DNA from: Sphingobacterium populi
GTDB lineage: Bacteria; Bacteroidota; Bacteroidia; Sphingobacteriales; Sphingobacteriaceae
Length of the DNA stretch: 64,000 nt
Reading direction: 5' to 3'
Assembly (NCBI RefSeq): GCF_001586775.1
Contig: NZ_LQXS01000001.1
Location: forward strand, 620,001 to 684,000
Of the stretch, positions 8,469 through 18,143 are shown piece after piece. A program made the position numbers and the translations under genes. A model generated the notes under the pieces. It worked only from the letters and a program-made list of their open reading frames with translations. It was not told the origin of the DNA and did not search any database. Every line of letters begins with the position of its first letter. Position 1 is the stretch's first letter.

Positions 8469-8780
8469 CTAACTGGCGTAGAGCGTCGCGTTGTAGTTTG
8501 ATACAGACGGCTTTATGACTGGGTGAAGATTCAGCCAATTGGGATTTTGTTTTCTTACTAGCCTTTCTTTCTGCATACGGGTAAAGTTTTGAAGTGTCTT
8601 TAGCCGATCCAATGCACCATTCTCCGTCGCGAATGTTTCCTCATATACTATTCGAGATAGAGATGTCAGTTGCGTATGTTGCGCAATGCTCATTTGATGT
8701 AATACCTCCAAAAGATTATTTGTCATCAAGGTTTCTAGATAACGTCTATTGCTGTCGGTAAGGATGACTATTTTATACAT
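8469..8780 (-). CDS. GIY-YIG-like small protein, divergent
   Basis: This is a 103-residue protein. Its N-terminus (MYKIVILTDSNRRYLETLMTN) and middle (LSRIVYEETFATENGALDRL, then FTRMQKERLVRKQNPNWLNL) follow the layout of short GIY-YIG nuclease-family proteins. Those have a YxYILTN-like first strand, an LVYYEEF-like third strand and an END-like tail before MNPEWKDL. The GIY and YIG tripeptides are replaced here (KIV and YLE), so the classical catalytic tyrosines are doubtful. It may be an inactive relative with a DNA-binding or other role. It is divergent from the XRE/S24 regulator, with 119 bases between the starts. Confidence 0.6.
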   Translation of the reverse strand: MYKIVILTDSNRRYLETLMTNNLLEVLHQMSIAQHTQLTSLSRIVYEETFATENGALDRLKTLQNFTRMQKERLVRKQNPNWLNLHPVIKPSVSNYNATLYAS

Positions 8781-8831
8781 GCTGTTATTTTTTCCTACAT
8801 AATAGATAGATTCCCATTTGGTAGTCTATCA

Positions 8832-8839
8832 TATATTTG
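8832..8839 (+). promoter_or_regulatory. -7 element upstream of the XRE/S24 regulator
   Basis: TATATTTG is a perfect TAnnTTTG match 60 bases before the regulator ATG, in the divergent intergenic region. Autoregulation would be expected for this family, but I see no clear operator dyad. Confidence 0.45.
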
Positions 8840-8899
8840 CTAATTTTATTGGCACAATATTACTAATAAATTTAGTCTTTCAAAAATTTACTAAGAAAA

Positions 8900-9673
8900 A
8901 TGTCAAACATATCCACCAATCTCAAGTTTCTACGTAAGAAAAAGGGTCTTACCCAGCAGCAGTTTGCCGACGCGTTGGCTATCAAAAGAGCATCTGTTGG
9001 CGCTTATGAAGAAGATCGTGCCGAGCCCAAGTATGAATTGCTAAAGAAAATAGCCGATTTCTTCGATCTTACTATGGACGAATTGGTCGATCAAATGATC
9101 GACGAGAAGTGGAAACCGGCACCACGCGGTAGTGCTGCAAATTTGCGAGTATTGAGTATCACCGTGGATAAGGACGATCAAGAAAATATTGAATTAGTGC
9201 CGGTAAAAGCTAGTGCAGGTTATATGAATGGTTATGGAGATCCAGAATATGTGCGCGAATTACCGCGTTTTTCTCTACCCATGTTCAATCAAGGAACGTA
9301 TCGCGCTTTTGAGATCAAAGGAGATTCCATGTTGCCACTACCTACGGGTAGTATCATCATTGCAGAGTATGTAGAAAATTGGATCGATATTAAAATAGGA
9401 CAAACCTATGTAGTAGTGTCCAAATCTGATGGTATTGTATACAAGAGGATTGGTCAAAAATTTAAAGAAGATAAAGGCTTGCGATTGGTGTCGGACAACA
9501 AAACCTATGAACCTTACTGGGTGGAGTCGGCTGATATTTTAGAAGTTTGGAAAGCTAAAGCTTTTATCAGTACAGAATTGCCCGAGCCCAATCCAGAGCC
9601 TACGTTAGAAGCATTGAGTTCCATGATGGCACAGATGCAGAAAACGATTAATGCGGTGGCAGATAAGAAATAG
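8900..9673 (+). CDS. XRE-family regulator with LexA/S24 self-cleavage domain
   Basis: This 257-residue protein has a Cro/CI-type helix-turn-helix (about residues 5-60: LRKKKGLTQQQFADALAIKR) and a C-terminal LexA-like peptidase S24 domain. The S24 core is intact on inspection: an Ala-Gly cleavage candidate at 106-107 (KASAGYMNG), nucleophile Ser143 in GDSM and general-base Lys182 in VYKRI. Proteins like this repress genes until RecA-type or other stress triggers self-cleavage. No phage genes are nearby, so it is probably a chromosomal stress regulator rather than a prophage repressor. Its targets cannot be read from the window. A long tail follows the S24 domain. Confidence 0.88.
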   Translation: MSNISTNLKFLRKKKGLTQQQFADALAIKRASVGAYEEDRAEPKYELLKKIADFFDLTMDELVDQMIDEKWKPAPRGSAANLRVLSITVDKDDQENIELVPVKASAGYMNGYGDPEYVRELPRFSLPMFNQGTYRAFEIKGDSMLPLPTGSIIIAEYVENWIDIKIGQTYVVVSKSDGIVYKRIGQKFKEDKGLRLVSDNKTYEPYWVESADILEVWKAKAFISTELPEPNPEPTLEALSSMMAQMQKTINAVADKK

Positions 9674-10006
9674 CCTATAATGCTTATAATCCAGTCCACG
9701 TACTCGTTACTATTTCTATAAAATCCATGATAAGGCAGCTGGTCTTTTGCAGTAAAATATACATAACGTTTACATTAAGTTAATTTTAGTTTGTCTTTCC
9801 TACAAATCTAATAGCACCTATCACGATTCGATAGGTGTTTTAGGTTAAACCGTACCAGCTTTCGGTGAATGATCATTATTTTTCGGCCAAAAGAACGATG
9901 GGCTTTTAAAAATTGTTGGTTTTGAAATGAATTGTCGGATTTAGCGTCATTTTTACAAATTAGTCGTAATTTAAAGCATTAATTCGAACGTTGGACTGCG
10001 ATAAAT
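9674..10006. other. Intergenic region, 333 bases
   Basis: It contains one clear hairpin (9815-9837, listed separately) and is otherwise AT-rich. I see no reading frame, RNA gene or perfect TAnnTTTG element close to the GH31 start. Confidence 0.5.
9815..9841 (+). terminator. Hairpin terminator candidate after the XRE/S24 gene
   Basis: CACCTATC (9815-9822) pairs perfectly with GATAGGTG (9830-9837) around a 7-base loop and is followed by TTTTA. It lies 142 bases after the stop codon, so the transcript would have a long 3' end. Confidence 0.65.
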
Positions 10007-12466
10007 ATGAAAGATATGACGCCTCAAGATAATAAACAGGAAAACACTCAGGTAAGTGCGGTTGACCTACAGGACGAGATTCACCACGTCAACAATCCCG
10101 TTTTAGAGTTACCAACCATTGAGAAGAAGTACTTGGGTCAAATTCGGGGTTATGTCAAAGAAGGTTCTTCGTTTTATTTCACCGATGGCAAAGCCAAGGT
10201 GGAAGTCAAACTATTTTCGGACGAAATTATTCGGGTACGCCTTGCACCAGAAGGTGTCTTTTTGGCTGATTTTTCCTATGCGACTGTACAATTAGCCAGT
10301 GGCCCAACTTCGTATACGATCGAAGAAGACGACGACAGATACCAAATAAATACGGCAAAAACTTCCTGTATAGTACGTAAAGCAGATTTTCATATTTCCT
10401 TTGCAGACACCGAAGGAAAGGTAACCAATCAGGATGCGAAAGCTATGCACTGGGAAGAAAATGTTGATTTTGGTGGATACTATGTGTATTGTACGAAGTC
10501 TGCTCCAGCAGACGAAGTGTTCTACGGTTTGGGCGACAAAGCTTCCAACCTCAACCTACGCGGACATAGGGTTAAGAATTGGAATTCTGATACCTATTCT
10601 TATGCTTTCAACCAAGACCCACTATATAAAACCATTCCTTTTTATCTCGGTGTGGTAGAAGGACAATCCTACGGAATTTTCTTTGATAACACTTTCAAAA
10701 CCTATTTTGATTTTGCGGCAGAGCAACCGGATCAGACTAGTTTCTGGTCTGAAGGAGGCGAACTGCAATATTATTATATACAAGGTCCGCAAATGCTCGA
10801 TGTGGTACGCCGCTATCATCAATTGACAGGTACTCATTATTTACCACCGCTCTGGGCGATCGGCTATCATCAATGTCGTTGGAGCTACTATCCCGAGAAA
10901 ATGGTGCGCGATGTGACGACAGAGTTTCGCAAAAGGCAGATTCCTTGCGACGCTATTTATCTTGATATTGATTATATGGATGGATATCGCTGTTTTACCT
11001 GGAATAAAAAGTACTTTCCGGATCCTCGTAAGATGATTGCAGATTTGGCTGCCGACGGATTTAAGACGGTCGTTATGATCGATCCCGGAATCAAAGTTGA
11101 TGAGAATTATTGGGTTTTTCAGGAAGGACAAGCCAATAATTATTTCTGTCGTCGAGGAGATGATTATTTTATGGAAGGTTTTGTGTGGCCAGGAAGATGC
11201 CAGTTTCCTGATTATACCAATCCAGAAGTACGTGATTGGTGGGGTGGCCTATACCAAGGTTTGGTAGAGGATGGTGTCGCTGGTTTTTGGAATGATATGA
11301 ACGAGCCGGCAGTCTTTGGTCGTGGCACATTTCCAGATGATGTACGGCATCACTACGATGGCTACCGAGGATCGCATCGTAAAGCGCATAATATCTACGG
11401 TATGCAGATGGTGCGCGCTACGTACGATGGTTTGAAAAAACTGTATCGCGATAAGCGACCATTTACAATAACACGTGCGGCTTATTCGGGCGTGCAGCGC
11501 TACTCGTCGGTATGGACAGGAGATAATATTGCGACTTGGGAACACCTTCGTATTGGTTTGCTACAATTACAGCGGCTTTCCGTTTCCGGACTTTCGTTTT
11601 GCGGTACAGATATCGGCGGCTTTACCGGTAATCCAGATGGTGAGTTGTATACTCGTTGGATGCAGTTTGGCGTTTTTTCACCATTTATGCGTGTCCATTC
11701 GGCGGGCGACACCCGCGATCGGGAACCCTGGAGCTTTGGATCAGAATGGGAAGCGATCTGCAAAAAATTTATCGAGCTGAGGTATCAGCTGATACCTTAT
11801 ATCTATACGGCTTTTTGGCAGCAACATAAATACGGTGATCCTATCCTGCGACCCATTGCGATGCTGGAGCAACATATTCCGCAAAATCTGCGTAGAGAAG
11901 AAGAATTTGCCTTTGGAGATCATATTTTGGTGTCGCCGGTATTGAATCCTGGTCAAAGCAGTAAGACAGTGTATTTGCCGGCAGGCAGTTGGTACTATTA
12001 TTTTGACTGTACTAAGTACGAGGGCGGCCTCGAGCATCAGGTAGCTACACCGTTGGATGAGATGCCGATCTTTGTGCGTGGTGGTAGTTTGATTCCTGAA
12101 CACCCGATCATGCAGCATACTGCCGAAACGAAAATACCCGTACTGACGCTTCGTCTGTTTTTCGCGGAAGGTCGTTTTAATTCCTATCTATATCACGATC
12201 AAGGTGATACCTTTGGTTATGAAAGCAAAGAATACGCCTGGAGACATTTTATTGTAGAGGGTGAAGCAGCTTCTTTAAAGATCTCGCAATTGGCCGAAGG
12301 ACATTATAGGCCATACCATGCTGAATACAAGATTTATCTGATTGGTATGCCGTCCGTACTTTCTGGTATGAAGGTAGATGGTATGCTTGTTCCCATTGAG
12401 AAAGATCAAGACGGTGCCTACATCTTGGTAGATGCGGAATTCAAAAAAATAGTTGCTCAGACGTAG
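10007..12466 (+). CDS. Glycoside hydrolase family 31 alpha-glucosidase
   Basis: GH31 enzymes remove terminal alpha-linked glucose (or xylose) from oligosaccharides by a retaining mechanism. Domains in the 819 residues run in the usual order: N-terminal beta-sandwich (about 45-270), (beta/alpha)8 barrel (about 275-620), and C-terminal beta domains with a DUF5110-like tail. The nucleophile Asp430 sits in GFWNDMNEP and the acid/base Asp506 in WTGDN; CGTDIGGF is also present. There is no signal peptide, which suggests a cytoplasmic enzyme. Its place directly before glgB-glgA-glgC suggests work on glycogen or malto-oligosaccharides. The exact linkage cannot be settled from sequence. Confidence 0.93.
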   Translation: MKDMTPQDNKQENTQVSAVDLQDEIHHVNNPVLELPTIEKKYLGQIRGYVKEGSSFYFTDGKAKVEVKLFSDEIIRVRLAPEGVFLADFSYATVQLASGPTSYTIEEDDDRYQINTAKTSCIVRKADFHISFADTEGKVTNQDAKAMHWEENVDFGGYYVYCTKSAPADEVFYGLGDKASNLNLRGHRVKNWNSDTYSYAFNQDPLYKTIPFYLGVVEGQSYGIFFDNTFKTYFDFAAEQPDQTSFWSEGGELQYYYIQGPQMLDVVRRYHQLTGTHYLPPLWAIGYHQCRWSYYPEKMVRDVTTEFRKRQIPCDAIYLDIDYMDGYRCFTWNKKYFPDPRKMIADLAADGFKTVVMIDPGIKVDENYWVFQEGQANNYFCRRGDDYFMEGFVWPGRCQFPDYTNPEVRDWWGGLYQGLVEDGVAGFWNDMNEPAVFGRGTFPDDVRHHYDGYRGSHRKAHNIYGMQMVRATYDGLKKLYRDKRPFTITRAAYSGVQRYSSVWTGDNIATWEHLRIGLLQLQRLSVSGLSFCGTDIGGFTGNPDGELYTRWMQFGVFSPFMRVHSAGDTRDREPWSFGSEWEAICKKFIELRYQLIPYIYTAFWQQHKYGDPILRPIAMLEQHIPQNLRREEEFAFGDHILVSPVLNPGQSSKTVYLPAGSWYYYFDCTKYEGGLEHQVATPLDEMPIFVRGGSLIPEHPIMQHTAETKIPVLTLRLFFAEGRFNSYLYHDQGDTFGYESKEYAWRHFIVEGEAASLKISQLAEGHYRPYHAEYKIYLIGMPSVLSGMKVDGMLVPIEKDQDGAYILVDAEFKKIVAQT

Positions 12467-12562
12467 AACAATGACTACATTCTGGCGTTCATAAGTTGGA
12501 TAGAATGTATAAGAAGGCATCCTACATAAGTTTTTAAATTACAAGACGATAATAATCAAAAT

Positions 12563-14499
12563 ATGGGAGAGCCTGTGGTGGCATTTACCTTGTTCACCGA
12601 ATACGACATTATGTTATTCCGTTCCGGAAAACACTACAAATTATACGAAAAACTAGGTTCGCGTACGGCTCAAGTCGATGGTGTCGATGGTGTATATTTT
12701 GCGGTGTGGGCGCCCAATGCTAATTATGTTTCTGTAATTGGAGATTTCAACGATTGGAATTCTTCATCACATCCATTAAAGGTGCGCTGGGATCAAAGCG
12801 GAATTTGGGAAGGTTTTATTCCGCATCTTACAAACGGAACGACTTACAAGTATCATATTGGTACTGCTGCTGGTGAGAAGCTGGAGAAAGCCGATCCTTT
12901 TGCGATCCGCACTGAAGTGCCGCCACGTACTGCATCGATTGTCGATACGACTTGGTACACGTGGAAAGATAGCGATTGGATGACGAGGCGCGAGCGTCAC
13001 AACGCTTTAGATAGCCCGATGTCAGTATACGAAATGCACTTGGGCTCTTGGATGCGAGATCCTAACGATCCCGAGCGTTTTCTGAATTATCGAGAAATAG
13101 CTGCACAATTAGTTCCATATATTCGGGAGATGGGCTTTACGCATGTTGAGTTTATGCCTGTCATGGAACATCCCTATTACCCATCGTGGGGTTACCAGAT
13201 TACGGCTTACTTCGCCTGCACGTCTCGTTATGGCAGTCCGCAAGATTTTATGCATTTAATTGAGGCTTTGCATCAAGCAGATATTGGTGTGATTTTGGAT
13301 TGGGTGCCCTCGCATTTTCCGGGCGATGCGCACGGTTTATTTAGGTTTGACGGCACGCATTTGTTTGAGCATGCCGACCCCAAAAAAGGTTATCATCCCG
13401 ACTGGAAATCTCATATCTTCAATTATGGCCGTAATGAGATCAGAGCTTTCCTGATTAGTAATGCGCTATTTTGGCTGGATCGCTACCATATCGATGGCTT
13501 GCGCGTAGATGCTGTAGCATCGATGCTATACCTCGATTATTCGCGTAACGCTGGTGAGTGGGATACCAACGAACATGGCGGTAATGAAAATCTCGAAGCT
13601 GTATCTTTTCTCAAAGAATTCAACGAAGCCGTATATAGCCATTTTCCAGATGTGCAAACCATTGCCGAAGAATCCACTTCGTGGGCTGGTGTGAGCAAGC
13701 CGACTTTCCAAGGAGGATTAGGTTTTGGTATGAAATGGATGATGGGATGGATGCACGATACGCTGAGCTATTTCAAAGAAGATCCTATCAATCGTAAGTA
13801 CGCACACGATAAAATGACTTTTGCTACGGTATACGGTTTTCATGAAAATTTTATGCTGCCTTTCTCGCACGACGAAGTGGTGTATGGCAAACAGTCCATG
13901 TTGTACAAAATGCCAGGTGATGATTGGCAGCGAGTCGCCAATCTTCGCAGCTTGTATCTTTATATGTTTACGTTTATAGGTACGAAGTTGCTATTTATGG
14001 GCGCGGAATTTGGCCAAACTGCCGAATGGAATGTCGATCAATCTCTGGATTGGCACTTACTGGATTATGCGCCGCATCAAGGTGTGAAAAAATTGGTCTC
14101 GGCACTTAATGCGGTCTACAAATCAGAGCCTGCCTTGTACGAAAAGGCATTTAGCCCGGAAGGGTTTGAGTGGGTGGAGATGAATGATCGCGATCAAGGC
14201 GTTTTTGCTTACCTCCGTAAAGGCACGATCGTGAGAATGATTTGCTGATTGTACTAAATCTAACTCCTGTAGTTAGGTCGCAATTTCGTGTAGGCGTTCC
14301 TTGTGAAGGAGTTTGGCAACCAATATTCAATACTGATGATACGACTTTTTACGGCAGTGGCATACGCCTTACAAAATCATTAGCCGAGCCAATCCCATGG
14401 ATGCATCGCTCACATTCGATTGCGCTGGATTTGCCACCATTAGCAGGAGTAATTTACAAACAAAAAAACCTCAAAAGCAGAAAAGTTAAAGGCAAATAA
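12563..14499 (+). pseudogene. glgB: 1,4-alpha-glucan branching enzyme, interrupted by a single missing base
   Basis: GlgB transfers cut alpha-1,4 chains to make alpha-1,6 branches in glycogen. An N-terminal CBM48 (about 30-120) precedes the GH13 barrel. Asp316 (GLRVDA) is the nucleophile and Glu369 (IAEEST) the acid/base; FSHDEVV is also present. In the first frame the text breaks after FAYLRKGT and stops at 14246-14248. The C-terminal domain (RENDLLIVLNLTPVVRSQ and on) continues in the -1 frame to 14499. Adding one base near 14228 (for example ACGGATC instead of ACGATC) gives a continuous 645-residue enzyme of normal length. No slippery heptamer is present, so programmed frameshifting is unlikely. 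Either an assembly error or a recent mutation. Confidence 0.93.
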
Positions 14500-14507
14500 T
14501 TAAGAAC

Positions 14508-15938
14508 ATGAAAGTTATCCATTTAAGTGTAGAATGCTATCCCGTAGCAAAAGTAGGTGGATTAGCAGATGTAGTAGGTGCTTTGCCAAAGTATCAGCGT
14601 ACGATGGGTATTGATGCATCTGTTGTCATGCCATGGTATGATAGGCCATTTCTACAGCAACATAAGACAAGCTCGGTCTTCACTGGCACCATTGCCCAAG
14701 GTGAGCAAATGCTAGCATACGAGGTGCTTCGAGAAAAAGATAATTCGTTGGGCTTCCCGCTGTATTTTATACGGATACCTGGCAAGTTGGATCGGCCAGA
14801 AGTGTATTGTTATCCTGATGAAGCCGAACAGTGGATAGCATTTCAACATGCTTTTTTAGACTACCTACATGCACAAGATGAGCTTCCCGATGTGGTGCAT
14901 TGTCATGATCATCATGTAGGGCTTACGCCATTTCTTTTGCAACATAGTCTGCAATATCGCGATCGACTAGGCGATATCACGACTTTATTTACCGTGCATA
15001 ATGGGCAATATCAAGGCTGGATGAGTTGGGACAAAAGTAACTTACTTCCAGCTTATGACTCTTGGAAGTGGGGTTTGCTAGATTGGGACGAAGTGATTAA
15101 TCCTATGGCGGCAGCTATTAAATGTTGTTCGGCCTACACAACCGTGTCGGAGGGATATCTTCAGGAATTGTATCAAGATGCAAATGGTTTGCAGGATTTG
15201 TTTAGGATGGAAGCGGCCAAAGCCGAGGGTATTGTGAATGGTATCGATGAAGCGGTATGGAATCCTGAAACAGACGAAAGTTTAGAGAAAAATTACGGTG
15301 TACGTACGGTGCGATCGGGCAAAAATGCGAATAAGAAATGGTTAAGCAATGCCTATGGATTTGATGCGTCTAAGCCACTTATCGTGTTCATTGGCCGTTT
15401 TGCCTACGAGAAGGGAGCTGATTTATTACCAAGTATTATAGACGAATTATTTGCCCTTGCACAGGAAGATTTTTGCGTTTTTATATTAGGATCTGGCGAT
15501 GCCGAAATCAGCGAGCAGCTTGCCTCACGGAAGTCGAGATACCCAGAGCGTCTGGCTACTTTCTTTGGATACAATGAAGAGTTGGCCCATCGCGTGTACG
15601 CAGCGGCAGATCTATTATTGATGCCGTCGCGTGTAGAACCATGTGGTTTGAATCAGCTTTACGCTATGAAGTACGGTACGATACCTATTGTACGTAACAT
15701 AGGCGGATTGAAAGATACTGTGCTTGATATCGCTGCAGAAGGAGGTTACGGATTTGTATTTGACGAGGCCGATGCTACAGAAGCGGCTAATGGTGCCATT
15801 CGGGCATTGCAGGTGTTGAACGATAAAAAGCAGGTAGATCAGATCCGAAAAAGAATTATGAAGTTGAATTACTCTTGGGAACAGTCTGCCATGAAGTATG
15901 AAAAATTATATCACCATTTTGTTAAACATAAGTTATGA
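14508..15938 (+). CDS. glgA: Glycogen synthase (ADP-glucose starch glucosyltransferase)
   Basis: GlgA adds glucose from ADP-glucose to the non-reducing end of growing alpha-1,4-glucan. It is a 476-residue GT5 enzyme with two Rossmann-like halves. The ADP-glucose-binding KVGGL motif is at residues 15-19. HDHHVGL and FTVHNGQYQG motifs follow in the N-half, and RVEPCGLNQLYAMKYGTIP in the C-half carries the catalytic Glu region. It starts 9 bases after the glgB C-terminal stop, and its own stop overlaps the glgC start by 4 bases. That points to translational coupling with glgC. Confidence 0.96.
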   Translation: MKVIHLSVECYPVAKVGGLADVVGALPKYQRTMGIDASVVMPWYDRPFLQQHKTSSVFTGTIAQGEQMLAYEVLREKDNSLGFPLYFIRIPGKLDRPEVYCYPDEAEQWIAFQHAFLDYLHAQDELPDVVHCHDHHVGLTPFLLQHSLQYRDRLGDITTLFTVHNGQYQGWMSWDKSNLLPAYDSWKWGLLDWDEVINPMAAAIKCCSAYTTVSEGYLQELYQDANGLQDLFRMEAAKAEGIVNGIDEAVWNPETDESLEKNYGVRTVRSGKNANKKWLSNAYGFDASKPLIVFIGRFAYEKGADLLPSIIDELFALAQEDFCVFILGSGDAEISEQLASRKSRYPERLATFFGYNEELAHRVYAAADLLLMPSRVEPCGLNQLYAMKYGTIPIVRNIGGLKDTVLDIAAEGGYGFVFDEADATEAANGAIRALQVLNDKKQVDQIRKRIMKLNYSWEQSAMKYEKLYHHFVKHKL

Positions 15939-17203
15939 TACACAAAGTAGTTTCCATAGTACTTGGTGGCGGTCGTGGTACACGCCTATATCCCTTAACC
16001 GATCAGCGATCCAAGCCAGCTGTTCCGATTGCAGGTAAGTATCGTTTGGTCGATATTCCGATATCCAACTGTCTGAGCTCGGGATATAATAAAATCTTTG
16101 TGCTAACACAGTATAACTCTGCATCCCTCAATAAGCACATTAAAAATACCTTTAATTTTAGTGTTTTTAGTACCGGCTTCGTAGATATTTTGGCAGCAGA
16201 GCAAACGAATGAAGGCGATCGTTGGTTTGAAGGTACTGCAGATGCTGTGCGGCGCACGCAAAAGAACTTGATTGGTGTTGATTATGATTACATTTTGGTG
16301 CTTTCTGGTGACCAATTGTACCAAATGGATTACTCGAAGTTAATTGATTTCCATGTAGAAACTCAGGCGGAGATCACTCTAGCAACGATTCCGGTAACGG
16401 CTAATGATGCGACGGGGTTTGGTATACTAAAAGCCAATGAGAAGAATGAAATCGAATCATTCATCGAAAAACCATCCACAGATTTGCTGGTAGATTGGGC
16501 TTCTGAAGTTCCAGAACATCTGGAGAAAGAAGGTCTTAAATATCTGGCATCCATGGGTATATATGTTTTTTCTAAAGGTGTATTAAAGCAATTGCTAGAG
16601 GAAAATCCTGGAATGGATTTCGGTAAGAATATCATTCCCGATGCCATCGGAGTAAATCGGGTCATGAGCTATCAATTTGAAGATTATTGGACGGACATTG
16701 GTACGATCAGTTCTTTCTTCGAAGCCAATATCGGGTTGACAGAAGATATTCCAAAGTTCAACTTGTTTGATAATCCTGTATTTACGCGCGCGCGTATGCT
16801 GCCTCCTTCCAAATTTGGTGGAACCACAGTAGATAATAGTATTGTGGCAGATGGTTGTATTGTGCATGCCGACAAGATCAGTAGATCGGTCATTGGTATT
16901 CGTTCTCGCATTGGTATTGGCACAGTAATACGTACTACGTACATGATGGGAGCCGATTATTATGAAAAGCTGGATGACTTGATTGAGCTTTATCATACGC
17001 AAGAACCACCGCCGATTGGAGTCGGTAACCGCTGCTATATAGAAAATGCTATTTTGGATAAGAACTGCCGCATTGGTAACGACGTTCGCATCAAAGGAGG
17101 TGGAAAATTAGAAGACGGCGACTATGAAAAATACGCTGTAGTAGACGGAATCGTCATCATTAAGAAAGGTGTGATTATCGAAAATGGTTTTACGATAGGG
17201 TAG
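15935..17203 (+). CDS. glgC: Glucose-1-phosphate adenylyltransferase (ADP-glucose pyrophosphorylase)
   Basis: GlgC makes ADP-glucose and pyrophosphate from ATP and glucose-1-phosphate. It is the committing step for glycogen and supplies GlgA, encoded immediately upstream. The 422 residues open with the nucleotidyltransferase signature GGGRGTRLYPLT followed by RSKPAVPIAGKYRLVD. LSGDQLYQMDY and IEKP motifs follow, and then a left-handed beta-helix C-terminal domain with repeated isoleucine-rich turns. The ATG overlaps the glgA stop (ATGA). A 13-bp inverted repeat downstream ends the cluster. Confidence 0.97.
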   Translation: MIHKVVSIVLGGGRGTRLYPLTDQRSKPAVPIAGKYRLVDIPISNCLSSGYNKIFVLTQYNSASLNKHIKNTFNFSVFSTGFVDILAAEQTNEGDRWFEGTADAVRRTQKNLIGVDYDYILVLSGDQLYQMDYSKLIDFHVETQAEITLATIPVTANDATGFGILKANEKNEIESFIEKPSTDLLVDWASEVPEHLEKEGLKYLASMGIYVFSKGVLKQLLEENPGMDFGKNIIPDAIGVNRVMSYQFEDYWTDIGTISSFFEANIGLTEDIPKFNLFDNPVFTRARMLPPSKFGGTTVDNSIVADGCIVHADKISRSVIGIRSRIGIGTVIRTTYMMGADYYEKLDDLIELYHTQEPPPIGVGNRCYIENAILDKNCRIGNDVRIKGGGKLEDGDYEKYAVVDGIVIIKKGVIIENGFTIG

Positions 17204-17207
17204 ATGC

Positions 17208-17252
17208 CCTACTTTCCTCGGATGTTGGATTTTAGCATTCGAGGAAAGTAGG
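17208..17252. terminator. Inverted repeat between convergent glgC and HAD genes
   Basis: CCTACTTTCCTCG (17208-17220) and CGAGGAAAGTAGG (17240-17252) are perfect 13-base arms around a 19-base loop, five bases after the glgC stop. There is no strong T-run on either strand. It may still serve as a terminator or 3'-end stabiliser for both converging genes. Confidence 0.6.
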
Positions 17253-17270
17253 ATTTATTACGTGATCGAA

Positions 17271-18062
17271 TTAGATCACTTGATAATGCACTAAAGCATT
17301 CCAAATACCATCTTTATCCACATGGTCGGTCACATAATCTGCCATTTCTTTGACGGCAGGGTTCGCATTTCCCATAGCCACGCCGACGCCTGCATATTTT
17401 AGCATTTCTATATCATTGCCACCATCGCCAAAGGCCATCGTTTCGGATACATCCAAGTCAAAATAACGGCAAAATGTTTCTATGCCTACTTTTTTGCTTT
17501 GCCCATTAGGGTTGACATCTGCAAATGTCGCAATCCAACGTGTTGCGATTGAGTTTGGCATGACTTCAGCCATGAATGCGTCTTCATTTTCGGGAGCTAT
17601 GAATACATTAACCTGAAGGATGCTAGAGGTATCCAAAGTTTCGAAATCTACCAATGGAGGTGTGGGCAGATTCACTGTTTCGTACATCATATCTATTTCT
17701 GGTGTGATATGGTGGATCGTAACTTCCTTTTCGGACATCAGTGAAAAACTAATAGGAGTATGTTTGCTATAATTAATCAATCGCTCAATATCGGCAGGAT
17801 CCATCGTGGCTCGGTGCAGGATTGTTTCATCCTTACCAACAACACAATATCCTCCATTGAAGGTGCTATAGCCGTCAAACCCAATGGGCTTGATATGATC
17901 TAAATTGTTGATGGAACGACCGGTAGAAACGATTACCTTAATTCCTTTATCCTTTAACTTTTGAATAGCATCTAAGGTAGATTGGGGTACTTTGTGCGTG
18001 TTAAAACTAATTAGGGTACCATCTATATCGAAGAATACAGCTTTTATATTAGGTAATTGCAT
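17271..18062 (-). CDS. HAD-superfamily Cof-type phosphatase
   Basis: This is a type IIB HAD hydrolase, a cytoplasmic phosphatase of sugar phosphates or similar metabolites. The 263-residue form starts MQLPNIKAVFFDIDGTLISF. Motif I is DxDGT, motif II VSTGR, then a Lys in motif III (NGQSKKVGIE), and motif IV GDGGNDIEML. A longer start at 18077 is open, but a perfect TAnnTTTG element (18066-18073, minus strand) lies inside that extension, so I prefer the ATG at 18062. That leaves almost no 5' leader. It is divergent from the methyltransferase gene. The substrate cannot be deduced. Confidence 0.88.
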   Translation of the reverse strand: MQLPNIKAVFFDIDGTLISFNTHKVPQSTLDAIQKLKDKGIKVIVSTGRSINNLDHIKPIGFDGYSTFNGGYCVVGKDETILHRATMDPADIERLINYSKHTPISFSLMSEKEVTIHHITPEIDMMYETVNLPTPPLVDFETLDTSSILQVNVFIAPENEDAFMAEVMPNSIATRWIATFADVNPNGQSKKVGIETFCRYFDLDVSETMAFGDGGNDIEMLKYAGVGVAMGNANPAVKEMADYVTDHVDKDGIWNALVHYQVI

Positions 18063-18065
18063 GCA

Positions 18066-18073
18066 CAAACATA
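18066..18073 (-). promoter_or_regulatory. -7 element 3 bases before the HAD start (leaderless candidate)
   Basis: TATGTTTG on the minus strand is a perfect TAnnTTTG match. Only three bases separate it from the ATG at 18062, so transcription should begin at or next to the start codon. Confidence 0.55.
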
Positions 18074-18129
18074 TCATTATTTGCGATTATATCCTATCAG
18101 ACAGGGTAGGAACAGCCTATAAATAATAG

Positions 18130-18137
18130 TAACTTTG
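18130..18137 (+). promoter_or_regulatory. -7 element 6 bases before the methyltransferase start (leaderless candidate)
   Basis: TAACTTTG is a perfect TAnnTTTG match and ends 6 bases before the ATG at 18144. It faces away from the HAD promoter 56 bases to the left. Confidence 0.55.
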
Positions 18138-18143
18138 TACGAT

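Noticed and set aside
11741..12118. A 125-codon minus-strand open frame inside the GH31 gene
   Set aside because: Antisense shadow of a well-supported glucosidase gene with no recognisable protein.
12476..12509. An 8-base inverted repeat between the GH31 and glgB genes
   Set aside because: The loop is 18 bases, the stem is AT-rich and there is no T-run; too weak to call a terminator.
14222..14248. Programmed -1 frameshift in glgB
   Set aside because: No X XXY YYZ heptamer or following structure is visible at the junction.
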